The position numbers and the translations under genes were made by a program. Shown here piece by piece: positions 28,356 through 36,323 of a stretch of DNA of 64,000 nucleotides. The notes beneath the pieces are model-generated. The model ran no database searches and was not told where the DNA came from. It saw only the letters and a list, made by a program, of their open reading frames with translations. Origin of the DNA: Candidatus Kuenenia stuttgartensis (lineage in GTDB: Bacteria; Planctomycetota; JAKEIC01; DYIT01); NCBI GenBank assembly GCA_020723505.1, contig DYIT01000001.1, forward strand, positions 72,530-136,529, given 5' to 3'. The first letter of the stretch is position 1. Each line of letters begins with the position of its first letter.

Positions 28356-29633
28356 CTATTTCCCCTGCTGTCTTTCCCATGAGCAGCCGTCGCCCTTGCA
28401 CGAGGGGCATTTGCCCTTGTTGTCCTTGCAGGCCGGGCAGTCGGCGTCGCCCTTCTTGCCAGTGCCGCCGCAGACGGCGCATGAGCATGAGCCCTTGCAG
28501 GCCCAGCAGCCGTAGCCGCGGTCGTCGATCTTCCACGTGCCGTCGGCCTGTTTCGCGAGCTTGAAGAACCTGCTGTCCGTGCGCTCCTTGCCTGTGCGGT
28601 CAATCCGGGTCTCGGCGCAGCACACGATTGCCGAATCGCCCTCGGCTTTCACTTCCTTCACGTCCTGCTTCAGGCCGTCCTTCTCCTTTATATATCTCGC
28701 GCTTCCCTCCTTGACGGCCTTGTCCAGCGTCTCAGCCGTGGCCTTGACGAAGTAGGAGCTCACCATCTTCTTCACGAGCGCAGTCAGCTCCCTGGCAGCG
28801 GCCGTGTTCCTCAAGTCGCGCTGCTCCTTGATGCTCAGGAAGGTCTTCACCGTGTTCGCAGAAGCCGTCAGATCGGAGTATGCGTCGGCTTTGCGGTCGA
28901 CCTCGAGGAGGAATCCGCCGGCTTCGAACTCGTCCTGGCGCTTCCATCCCTCGCCCTTGCAGGTCATGCACTTGCCCTGCGTCTTCTTGCACTGCCAGCA
29001 GTCTTCCGGCTGCTTCTTGCCCGTGCCTCCGCAGGCCCCGCATTCGGTCTCGCCCGTCTTGCCCGTTCCCTTGCATCCGGGGCAGTCCTTCGCGGCGGTC
29101 TTCCCCGTGCCGCCGCAGTTCTCGCACTTGCCCGTACCGTTGCAGGAGCGGCAGCTCAGGAACCACTTCTGGATTCTCCACTCGCCGCCTTCGTTCGCGA
29201 AAACGCACCTGTGCCTGCGCGTCTCCTCGACCTGCTTCGTCACGGGCTCGCCGCCCTTATCCACGTCCTTCTTCGTCCTCGTCACCGCTTGGGTCCCGTA
29301 GATGACGACCGTCCCGCCCTCGCTGGCCTCCTCCTTCTCGAAGCTTATCTTCCCCTCCTTGTCCAGGTCGCGGGCGAAATCGAACTTCTTGTCCCTCTCC
29401 TTCAGGAAATCGACGTAGGACTGAGTGAAGACCACGGCGTACACGTCCGAGTCCCTCGCGCTGAGGAGGCCCTTGAGCTTCTCGTCGACCCGGCTCTTCA
29501 TGTCGAAGGCGCCGGCCGCGAAGCTCTCGAACGCGGCTTTGGCGGACGACAGGTCCGCCTTGGGGGTATCCTGGCCCAGTGTCGCGCCCGACGCGACCGC
29601 CAGGAAGATGCAAATCAGCATGAAACGCTTCAT
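28356..29633 (-). CDS. Secreted protein with DnaJ-type CXXCXGXG zinc-binding clusters
   Basis: 425 aa from ATG 29633, with GGAGG eight bases upstream. Signal peptide MKRFMLICIFLAVASGATLG. After an alpha/beta region (20-155), residues about 160-240 hold successive CXXC motifs, several as CXXCXGXG (CRSCNGTG, CENCGGTG, CPGCKGTG, CGACGGTG, then CMTCKGEG). A second helical region follows, and the C-terminus carries another set (CWACKG, CAVCGGTG, CPACKD, CPSCKG). This cysteine-rich knuckle is the zinc-binding substrate site of DnaJ/Hsp40, but no J domain is present. An exported protein with two such clusters could act as a periplasmic redox or chaperone-like factor; that is inference. Monocistronic. 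Confidence 0.75.
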   Translation of the reverse strand: MKRFMLICIFLAVASGATLGQDTPKADLSSAKAAFESFAAGAFDMKSRVDEKLKGLLSARDSDVYAVVFTQSYVDFLKERDKKFDFARDLDKEGKISFEKEEASEGGTVVIYGTQAVTRTKKDVDKGGEPVTKQVEETRRHRCVFANEGGEWRIQKWFLSCRSCNGTGKCENCGGTGKTAAKDCPGCKGTGKTGETECGACGGTGKKQPEDCWQCKKTQGKCMTCKGEGWKRQDEFEAGGFLLEVDRKADAYSDLTASANTVKTFLSIKEQRDLRNTAAARELTALVKKMVSSYFVKATAETLDKAVKEGSARYIKEKDGLKQDVKEVKAEGDSAIVCCAETRIDRTGKERTDSRFFKLAKQADGTWKIDDRGYGCWACKGSCSCAVCGGTGKKGDADCPACKDNKGKCPSCKGDGCSWERQQGK

Positions 29634-29732
29634 CGGAATTCCTCCAGAAATCGGAAAACAGGGGGATGTTACGCTTTTCGCCGGGCGAATCAATATGCCG
29701 CATGACACGGACAATCCGGGACTGGTTCCATT

Positions 29733-29812
29733 GAAGGGTGGAGGGTACAGGGTTGAGGGTGGAGGGGGTTCGGTTAACCGTCAACCGTCAGCCGCAGACT
29801 GTACCCTGTAGT
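29733..29812. repeat. GGGTGGAGG element, intergenic copy E
   Basis: GAAGGGTGGAGGGTACAGGG and GGGTTGAGGGTGGAGGGGGTTCGG, followed by AACCGTCAACCGTCAG and CTGTACCCT; AGGGTACAG (29742-29750) and CTGTACCCT (29799-29807) are complementary. Minus-strand translation gives PSTLNPVPSTLQ, like the in-gene copies. Confidence 0.65.
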
Positions 29813-30017
29813 CGCATAAAAAAGCGCACCGATTCATGAAACACTCGATGAATAGCAATGCAGAATCGCGAGAAACCGCACTTGCGGAAAGAACCGCCAA
29901 CCTCACATAAAGTGAAGTTGAGGGATAAAGAAAACCAGAACTTCCGGAGCACTAAGAAAGAGGGACGCGAGGACTAGGATTAACCACCGGACACGCCGAG
30001 GAAACCGGGGAAAAGGA

Positions 30018-30248
30018 TTAACCACCGAAGACACCGATGACACCGAAAATCATGCCAGTTGGGTTGGGCTCTCCTCCTGGGGCACTTCTTCTGAATAAAC
30101 GATGCGTTTGAACTCGAGCACTCGGGAGCCTACGTTGATGAGCAGGCCCAATTCGTGTCTCGTAATTTAAAGGCAGTTGATGATTTCAGCCCTTCGGGTC
30201 TATCTCCATCCCCCCTCCTTCGGCGTCTTCGGTGTCTTCGGTGGTTAA
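30018..30248. mobile_element. Repeat-flanked element enclosing a GxxExxY gene remnant
   Basis: Left arm TTAACCACCGAAGACACCGA (from 30018) and right arm ending GGTGTCTTCGGTGGTTAA (to 30248) are near-perfect inverted repeats made of ACACCGAAG-type units; an extra partial left arm is at 29980. Between them lies a minus-strand coding remnant (separate entry). The rest of the spacer 29634-30327 shows no gene. Whether the unit is mobile is inferred from its structure only. Confidence 0.5.
30077..30187 (-). pseudogene. Remnant of GxxExxY-family protein C-terminus
   Basis: Minus strand reads EIINCL, stop (TAA, 30167-30169), ITRHELGLLINVGSRVLEFKRIVY. This resembles the end of GxxExxY proteins, which typically reads like AEIINYLKATGLELGLLINFG followed by LEFKR. 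Only about 37 codons remain and a Lys codon appears to have become TAA. Family assignment is from memory of the signature and should be checked by profile search. Confidence 0.6.
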
Positions 30249-30327
30249 ATAAATATTTGCCCGCCGAGGCACGATTCTTTATGCAACGTTAGGGTTAATT
30301 CTTTTTCAGCAGTGAACCCTTAGTAAT

Positions 30328-31269
30328 CTACGCGTAAGCCTCTCCCTCGAGCGGCAGCAGGATATTCAGGCAGGCCTTCCTGATAACGAACTCGGCGGGT
30401 TCATCGCTCGAGCAACATCCCGCGAAATCACCGTCGAGGTGCACAGGCACGGAACCGCTGACGGGGCGCACGGACATGCATGCCCCTTGCGCGCTAATCC
30501 TGCCCGGGATTTCCGCGAACCTCCCGGCAAGCGCCAGCACGACGCCCCGCACGAATTCCATCGCAGTTCCGCCCCGCAGCGCGGCGAAATCGAGAAGGCC
30601 GTCGGACGGGTCCGCGGCTTCGGCGAACCTGAATATCCCCCCGTAGTTCGCGGTGTTGGAGGCCATGGCCCAGAAGCAGCCGCCCCTGGGCGGGAGACCG
30701 CCGATGCCGACCTCGAGCTCGGGCATGGGGAGGCCGAAAAGCGCGCGGGCGAGCGGGACCGCGTATGCTGCATAGGATCCCGTGCTCTTCCTCCTCAGCG
30801 CGTATCTCCGCGCAACCTCGGCGTCGAATCCCACCCCCGCGACGCTCAGGAACAGCCTGGCTCCCCACGATCCGGCGTCGATGACGGCCTTCCTTCCGCC
30901 GAAGAGCGCGGATTCCGCAGCCTCCGGGCCCGCGGGGATGCACAGCTCCCTGGCGAGCATGTTGGCCGTGCCGGCCGGGAGGATGCAGAGGGGCACTTGT
31001 GTCCCTGCAAGGCCCTGCGCAACCTCGTTCAGCGTGCCGTCCCCGCCTGCGCAGACCACGGGCGTCGCGGCGGGGTCCGGCGAGCGTTCAGCCCATTCCC
31101 GGGCGGTCGCGGCCGCTTCGCCGGCTCCGGACGTCTCGCGGACGCTGAACGCCGTTCCCCTGCGCTCGAGCGCCGAGGCCAGGCCGGCGGCATGAATCCC
31201 GGCTCTGCCCGATCCCGCGCAGGGGTTGAGCAGAATCAGGACTTCGCTCCATTTCCCGCGTCCGGACAA
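30328..31269 (-). CDS. Diacylglycerol kinase-fold lipid kinase (YegS/BmrU-like)
   Basis: 313 aa, the usual size for YegS/BmrU lipid kinases. The N-terminal catalytic domain has ILLNPCAGSGRA, nucleotide-binding GGDGTLNEV and ILPAGTANMLARELCIP; the C-terminal beta domain ends with DGDFAG-like sequence (PVHLDGDFAGCC). These enzymes phosphorylate diacylglycerol or related lipids at the inner face of the membrane. The start is TTG and overlaps the upstream EamA gene by 34 bases, suggesting coupling; a downstream start is possible. It is the last gene of a minus-strand group with the two EamA genes. Confidence 0.88.
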   Translation of the reverse strand: MSGRGKWSEVLILLNPCAGSGRAGIHAAGLASALERRGTAFSVRETSGAGEAAATAREWAERSPDPAATPVVCAGGDGTLNEVAQGLAGTQVPLCILPAGTANMLARELCIPAGPEAAESALFGGRKAVIDAGSWGARLFLSVAGVGFDAEVARRYALRRKSTGSYAAYAVPLARALFGLPMPELEVGIGGLPPRGGCFWAMASNTANYGGIFRFAEAADPSDGLLDFAALRGGTAMEFVRGVVLALAGRFAEIPGRISAQGACMSVRPVSGSVPVHLDGDFAGCCSSDEPAEFVIRKACLNILLPLEGEAYA

Positions 31270-31718
31270 TCAGCACCCCCGGTCTCCGCCCCGGCAGCCC
31301 TCTTCGCCGGGAGGTTGATGAGGTACACGGATCCAAGAGCCAAGGCTATCCCAATCGCCTGGCGAATGCCGGGCCTCTCGCCCAGGAAGATTGCCCCCAG
31401 CACGACCGTGACCACGGGATAGAGGGCGGTGGCCGCTGCCGCTGGCCCGATGCAGGTCTTCTCCGCGAGCCTGAGGAAGGTCAGCACGCCGAGGTAGCCG
31501 AATATGCCCGCCCCGAACGCGCACAACGCCCCGACGGGATGGAAGTCCCGGTCCGCGAAGGGCAGGATCACAGCGCCCATCGCCACCGCGCCGGCGGCCT
31601 CGAACACGAACACCGCCTGCGGGCTCGCCTTGGCCAGGGCGAGCTTCGGCAGGAACGACCACAGCCCCCACGCGGCAATCGCCCCGAACGAGAACACGAG
31701 CCAGACATGCTCTTCCAT
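31236..31718 (-). CDS. Half-size EamA/DMT-family transporter subunit (second of pair)
   Basis: 160 aa, about five membrane helices: a single EamA domain instead of the usual two. It contains WGLWSFLPKLALAKASPQ, ALYPVVTVVLGAIFLGE and a C-terminal helix GIALALGSVYLINLP. The protein is closely similar in pattern to its upstream neighbour (WGLWAFLPKLA, AVYPVVPVVLGFLILKE), so the pair is a tandem duplication and may form an antiparallel heterodimer as in other small DMT pairs. EamA transporters move metabolites or drugs across the inner membrane; the substrate is unknown. Gap to the upstream gene is 13 bases. Confidence 0.8.
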   Translation of the reverse strand: MEEHVWLVFSFGAIAAWGLWSFLPKLALAKASPQAVFVFEAAGAVAMGAVILPFADRDFHPVGALCAFGAGIFGYLGVLTFLRLAEKTCIGPAAAATALYPVVTVVLGAIFLGERPGIRQAIGIALALGSVYLINLPAKRAAGAETGGADCPDAGNGAKS

Positions 31719-31731
31719 CGAATCGGATCCC

Positions 31732-32136
31732 TCAGCCCGAGAGCAGCACGACGGCCGCCAATGCCATCGCGATGCCCGCGTAGTTCGCCGCGGAGAGCTT
31801 TTCCTTGAGAATCAGGAACCCGAGGACCACCGGGACCACGGGATAGACCGCCGTCAGCGTGGCGACGATTGACGCGTCGTGCTTCGATACGGCGAACACG
31901 TACAGGAGGAACCCGGTCGTTCCAACCGCTCCCGCTGCAAGCCCGTACCCCGCGCTCCTGCCGGGCTCGAGCTTCGGCCTGTACACGAGAATCACACCTG
32001 CCGCCACGACGATTATCGCGCAGACCTCGTAGATGAACACGTCCAGCGGGCGCAGGTAGTCGGTGGCGAGCTTGGGCAGGAACGCCCACAGCCCCCAGAA
32101 CGCGATGCACAGGGCTATGCAGAGGTGCTTGTTCAT
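31732..32136 (-). CDS. Half-size EamA/DMT-family transporter subunit (first of pair)
   Basis: 134 aa with about five hydrophobic helices. FWGLWAFLPKLATDYLRPLDVFIYE and AVYPVVPVVLGFLILKEKLS are typical EamA blocks. It has a charged cytoplasmic loop KLEPGRSAGYG between helices 2 and 3. See the paralogue at 31236-31718. It lies downstream of the Wzt-like ATPase gene on the same strand (55-base gap), though the two EamA genes may have their own promoter. Confidence 0.8.
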   Translation of the reverse strand: MNKHLCIALCIAFWGLWAFLPKLATDYLRPLDVFIYEVCAIIVVAAGVILVYRPKLEPGRSAGYGLAAGAVGTTGFLLYVFAVSKHDASIVATLTAVYPVVPVVLGFLILKEKLSAANYAGIAMALAAVVLLSG

Positions 32137-32191
32137 CTTGCTTCGGGCCGGAGGTTACCACGAAGAGCCGCCCGACGCCATACGGCGCCGC

Positions 32192-32950
32192 TCATAGCCC
32201 GGGCTTCCATTGCCCCGCGAGGAGGGCAAGGTACTTCTCGACCGCGGATTCCGGGGGGCCCTCGAAAGCCACGCGGCCGCACTCGAGCAGAATCGCCCTC
32301 TGGCACATGGCTTTGACGAGGTCCATGGAGTGGGTCACCAGTATTATGCTCACCCCGTTCTTCCGGAACGCGTCTATCTTCTCCCTGCACTTCTTCTGGA
32401 ATGCCTCGTCGCCTACCGCGATTATCTCGTCCGTGAGGAGGACGTCCGGGTCGACATGGACCGCGATTGAGAACCCCAGACGGACGTACATCCCGGAGGA
32501 GTAGTTCTTCACCGGCGTGTCGATGAAGCTGCCGAGCTCGGAGAACTCCACGATGCTTCCGCATTTCGCCTTCATCTCCTTCCTGGACAAACCCATAAGC
32601 GCGCCCTGGAGGAAGATGTTCTCGATGCCCGTCAGCTCGGGGTCGAATCCCGCGCCCAGTTCGATTAGAGGGCTCACTTTTCCAGTCGTCCTCAAATTGC
32701 CCTCGGTCGGGCGGAAAACCCCGGCGCAGATTCTGAGAAGCGTGCTCTTGCCCGACCCGTTCCTGCCGATGACGCCGACCGTCTCGCCCCGCCCGAGCGA
32801 AAAAGACACGCCCCGCAGGGCCCAGAAGTCCTCGTACGAGATTTTGCGCTTGAAGAGGCGCACGACCGCTTCCTTGAGCGTCATTATCTTCTCGTGGTAG
32901 ATGCGGAACCGCATGCCTACGGAATCCGAGACGAGGATTGAATCCGTCAT
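32192..32950 (-). CDS. Polysaccharide ABC exporter ATPase (Wzt/KpsT/TagH-like)
   Basis: 252 aa. Walker A GRNGSGKSTLL, Q-loop region IELGAGFDPELTGIENIFLQG (family-specific), signature NYSSGMYVRLGFS and Walker B VLLTDEIIAVGDEAF, followed by the H-loop LVTHSMD. These are diagnostic of ATPases for O-antigen, capsule or teichoic acid export. It lacks the C-terminal carbohydrate-binding domain of long Wzt proteins. It should pair with the ABC-2 permease at 39903-40673 to flip lipid-linked or finished glycan through the inner membrane. The gap to the next upstream gene (33083) is 132 bases. Confidence 0.92.
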   Translation of the reverse strand: MTDSILVSDSVGMRFRIYHEKIMTLKEAVVRLFKRKISYEDFWALRGVSFSLGRGETVGVIGRNGSGKSTLLRICAGVFRPTEGNLRTTGKVSPLIELGAGFDPELTGIENIFLQGALMGLSRKEMKAKCGSIVEFSELGSFIDTPVKNYSSGMYVRLGFSIAVHVDPDVLLTDEIIAVGDEAFQKKCREKIDAFRKNGVSIILVTHSMDLVKAMCQRAILLECGRVAFEGPPESAVEKYLALLAGQWKPGL

Positions 32951-33082
32951 GTCAGAGCCTGCAAACCATCTTCCTGCCGGGACGGGAGGATTGCGGAAGA
33001 TTGAACGTCTTCATTCTCCACTCCGGTCCGAAGACGGTATTCTATTCGGAGTCCGGATGATTGCAATCGGACGCTGGATTCG

Positions 33083-35260
33083 TCAGGTCCGCGATGCGAG
33101 GATTCGAGTATAGAACTCGAGGGTCCGCTCGGCGGATCCTTCCGGGGAGAATTCCGAACCGACTCTCGCCATGCCCGCGCGCCCCATGGAAATCCTTTTT
33201 TCGGAGTCCGCCGCCAGATCGAGCATGGCTGAAGCCAGGCCCATCGCGTCTCCGGGCTGCACGAGAATGCCGTCAACGCCGTGCCTTACGATTTCGGGGA
33301 TGCCCCCCGCGGTCGTCCCAACGACCGCTTTGCCCCATGCCATGGCTTCGAGGTAGATGAGCCCGAAGGACTCGTATCTGGACGGGGCCACGAACATGTC
33401 GCAGCCTGCGTAATACGCCTGCAGGAGACCTGCGGGAACTCTGCCCTTGATTACGACCCTGTCTCCCCCGGCCTCCTTCAGGGACTCCGCGACGCGGCGG
33501 CTTTGGTCCGAAAAATCATTCGAACCGATTATGACGAATATGGCGCCGGGATGATTCCCCAGCACGACCGGTACAGCCTTGGCCAGAGTATCCGCCCCCT
33601 TGCGCGGCTCGAGCCTCCCGACGAAGAGGATGAGGGGATTCCCCCTCTCGATGACGGGTTCCGGAGGCATCGAGGGCCTGCGATGCCCCAGCGGAATCAC
33701 CTCGCAGCCCACTCCGAACGAGAGCCCGTATTTCTCCGACATCGTCTTGCGGATATCCCGGCTTATGAAGATATGCCCGGCGGAAAGCCTGGAGAGCGCG
33801 TATTCGCTCGCGAAGGCCGCCGAAGTGTCGGGGTTGCGCTCCCATCCCTCGATCTCCGCGACCACCTTCATGGGCGTCTCGTATCTCGTGACAACGGGAA
33901 ACCTGGAGAACCTCGCCGTGACCAGCCCCTCCCAGTCCCATATCGGCGTCTCCACCACATCGGGCGGGGAAGAGCTCATGTCCAATCTAATCTTCTTGAA
34001 GACCGCCAGGGAATACAGATAGTTCCGGTGCGTGATTGGCAGACGCCGGTCTTCTTCGAGCTCCGGAACGGCCTGGGACGAGACGAAATGGACGTGCACT
34101 CCGTCCGAATTGATGCATTCCGGCCCGGTACCTTCGGTGAAGACATGGACTTCGTTCCCCAGCGCCCGCAATCCCGCCGATATCGTCCTGGTATAAATCC
34201 CGATGCCCCCGGGGTGCTCGGACGAGTATTCCCGGCTCAGCATGGCTATCCTCAGCGGCTTCGACGCCGTTTCCGGGCGTCGTCCGGGCCCCTTGGGGAA
34301 TCTGAGGAATGCCGGAGGAGGCTCCATCGGATTGCCCCACAGCTTTCTTTGCCTGAACAGCCCGTCCATGTATCCCCGAAGAATACCCCTCCGCCACATC
34401 CTCCGGTAGGACTTGAGGATATCACTGTCAATCTTCCCGGATTTGAACTGGTTCTTGAATTCCCTGCGCCAGATCCACGCCGCCTTGAAGCTGCCAATCA
34501 GGCGGGACGGAAAGCTCCGGATGCCGGCGGAGTTCTTAAGGGCGAAGTAGACCGTATTCTTCACGACCGGGAAGAAATTCATGCCCGATGCGGATTTGCG
34601 CAGATGGCTGTCGGCGAACTCGTGATGGACCACCGCAGCGTTGTTGTGATGGATCTCGAATCCAAGCCTTGCCGCCCGGAAACAGACGTCGCTTTCATCA
34701 TGGTAGTATTCGATGTATTCGTCGAACCCGCCGCATGAGACCAGGAGGCCGCGGCGGAAGGAGGCGTTCGTCCCCATCATTATCCTGCATCGTCCGTCGC
34801 GCACCGGTTCGAAGGCCGGGCATGTCTCCTGGATGATTTGCGGCGTGCCCCAGACATCTATTGCACCGCTCTTGAACTGGATTTTGGCCCCTCCCGGACC
34901 GTATACGAGGCCGCCGACCGCCCCCGCAGACGGATTCCTGTACGATTCGCCGAGCCTCTCGAGCCATTCCGGTTCCGGGATGGCGTCGTCGTCTATGAAC
35001 GCCACGACATCGCCCGCCGCCGCCCGGATTCCAAGGTTCCGCGATATGGAAATGTTCACGAACGGATTCCTGGCAACCTTAATCCGGTCCGAATAGGCAT
35101 CGAGCAGGGAATCGGTCGAGTCCGTGCACGGACCCGGCACGACTACGACCTCGAAATCCCTGAAGGTCTGTTTCTGCAGGGATTCAAGGCATTTTGAAAG
35201 CAGCTCCGCCCTGTTGTATGTGACAATCACGACGGAAAACGACAACCCGCTGTCAGTCAT
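33083..35260 (-). CDS. Two-domain glycosyltransferase: GT2 (N-terminal) + GT4 (C-terminal)
   Basis: 725 aa from ATG 35260 (GGAG seven bases upstream), overlapping the stop of the upstream gene by eight bases. The GT2 domain (1-300) has FSVVIVTYNRAELLSKCLES, DDDAIPEP (metal-binding acidic triad) and GTNASFRRG. The GT4 domain (about 345-720) has SSEHPGGIGIYTRTIS, ILFVGRLEPRKGADTLAKAV and YESFGLIYLEAMAWGKAVVG (EX7E catalytic motif). Each domain transfers a sugar from a nucleotide-sugar onto a growing glycan; fusion suggests two successive additions. Part of a minus-strand run with the genes at 35253 and 36320. Confidence 0.9.
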   Translation of the reverse strand: MTDSGLSFSVVIVTYNRAELLSKCLESLQKQTFRDFEVVVVPGPCTDSTDSLLDAYSDRIKVARNPFVNISISRNLGIRAAAGDVVAFIDDDAIPEPEWLERLGESYRNPSAGAVGGLVYGPGGAKIQFKSGAIDVWGTPQIIQETCPAFEPVRDGRCRIMMGTNASFRRGLLVSCGGFDEYIEYYHDESDVCFRAARLGFEIHHNNAAVVHHEFADSHLRKSASGMNFFPVVKNTVYFALKNSAGIRSFPSRLIGSFKAAWIWRREFKNQFKSGKIDSDILKSYRRMWRRGILRGYMDGLFRQRKLWGNPMEPPPAFLRFPKGPGRRPETASKPLRIAMLSREYSSEHPGGIGIYTRTISAGLRALGNEVHVFTEGTGPECINSDGVHVHFVSSQAVPELEEDRRLPITHRNYLYSLAVFKKIRLDMSSSPPDVVETPIWDWEGLVTARFSRFPVVTRYETPMKVVAEIEGWERNPDTSAAFASEYALSRLSAGHIFISRDIRKTMSEKYGLSFGVGCEVIPLGHRRPSMPPEPVIERGNPLILFVGRLEPRKGADTLAKAVPVVLGNHPGAIFVIIGSNDFSDQSRRVAESLKEAGGDRVVIKGRVPAGLLQAYYAGCDMFVAPSRYESFGLIYLEAMAWGKAVVGTTAGGIPEIVRHGVDGILVQPGDAMGLASAMLDLAADSEKRISMGRAGMARVGSEFSPEGSAERTLEFYTRILASRT

Positions 35261-36323
35261 ACCCAAGCTCCGCCAGGAGATCCCTTATGCGAAGAAGGTT
35301 TCGGGGATATCCGAATTGTTCCACCCATTCCCTCTGCCGGCTCCTTATCCTTGACGCGAGGTCCGCATCCTCAATCAGCACCCTGCACAGCGCCGCCGCC
35401 TTTACCGCATCCCTAGTCAGAAGCTTCACCCCCGCCGGCCCCATTGTCGTCTCAACCGCTCCAGCCTTGTATGCTACCGTGAGGATGTCCGAGAGCATGC
35501 TCTCCACGAGCGGAAGGCAGAATCCTTCGTGCTCGCTCATGCAGAGGTAGATGTCCGCCGAGCGGTAGTAGGCCATCAGATCACCGCCGCTGACTTTCCC
35601 GGCGAATGTCACGGCCCGTCCGGAACTCCTCGAGGCGATTCTCGAAAGAAGGCTTCCGAAGTACTCCGGGTAGTCGTGGTGATTGCCGACTATGAAAAGC
35701 CTGGAATTGCCGTTGAACAGACGATTATAGGCATCGAACGCATCAAGCAGCAGATGAATGGCTTTGTTGGGCACCACCCGCCCGACGAACAGGAAATTGT
35801 CCGTCTTCCCTCTCCGGTTACCCGCCATCAGGGCCTCGTTGCAGGGCTGGCGGAGCCATTCCGCGAAGTCGAGAAACAACGGCATGACTTCCACATTCGC
35901 GCACCCCATCCCGCGGAGAGGAAGGGCGTTGAACTCCGAATCGCACCAGAACGCCTCATATCCCCTCGCAATCCTCTTCAACTGCCTGAGGCCCTCGATG
36001 CAGAAAAGCTCATGGGTCTTCATCCCCGAGAAATAGAGCGGCGGCGTCACGTTGTGGAATTTCATGACCTTCTTGCAGGGCTTCCTCGACAGGCCGTCCG
36101 CCCATTCCGAATTCCCGGCGAAATGAAGGACGGCAAGCATGCCCCCGCCCATCGCGGGCATGCTCGTAGTCGCTTGCGACGGAAGCATGTCGAAATTCGT
36201 ATACCTGTAAGCGATGCTCGTCTCGTGTCCGAGGTCCCGGAAGGCCCTGTCCATCATGAGCAAATCCCCGGTGACGGCATCCCCCTGGACAAGGGCGTTT
36301 GTGAATTGGACGATATGAGTCAA
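35253..36323 (-). CDS. GT4-family glycosyltransferase
   Basis: 356 aa. N-terminal THIVQFTNALVQGDAVTGDLL is typical of GT-B enzymes, and the C-terminal domain has FLFVGRVVPNKAIHLLLDAF and SEHEGFCLPLVESMLSDILTV (EX7E). It uses a TTG start whose TTGA overlaps the stop of the upstream methyltransferase gene by four bases, and its own end overlaps the next gene, so the three genes are translationally coupled. Sugar donor and acceptor cannot be named. Confidence 0.88.
   Translation of the reverse strand: MTHIVQFTNALVQGDAVTGDLLMMDRAFRDLGHETSIAYRYTNFDMLPSQATTSMPAMGGGMLAVLHFAGNSEWADGLSRKPCKKVMKFHNVTPPLYFSGMKTHELFCIEGLRQLKRIARGYEAFWCDSEFNALPLRGMGCANVEVMPLFLDFAEWLRQPCNEALMAGNRRGKTDNFLFVGRVVPNKAIHLLLDAFDAYNRLFNGNSRLFIVGNHHDYPEYFGSLLSRIASRSSGRAVTFAGKVSGGDLMAYYRSADIYLCMSEHEGFCLPLVESMLSDILTVAYKAGAVETTMGPAGVKLLTRDAVKAAALCRVLIEDADLASRIRSRQREWVEQFGYPRNLLRIRDLLAELGYD

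Noticed and set aside
33281-34738. 485-aa + strand ORF
   Set aside because: Antisense shadow of the GT2-GT4 gene with no recognisable domain and a composition biased to R, P and G.
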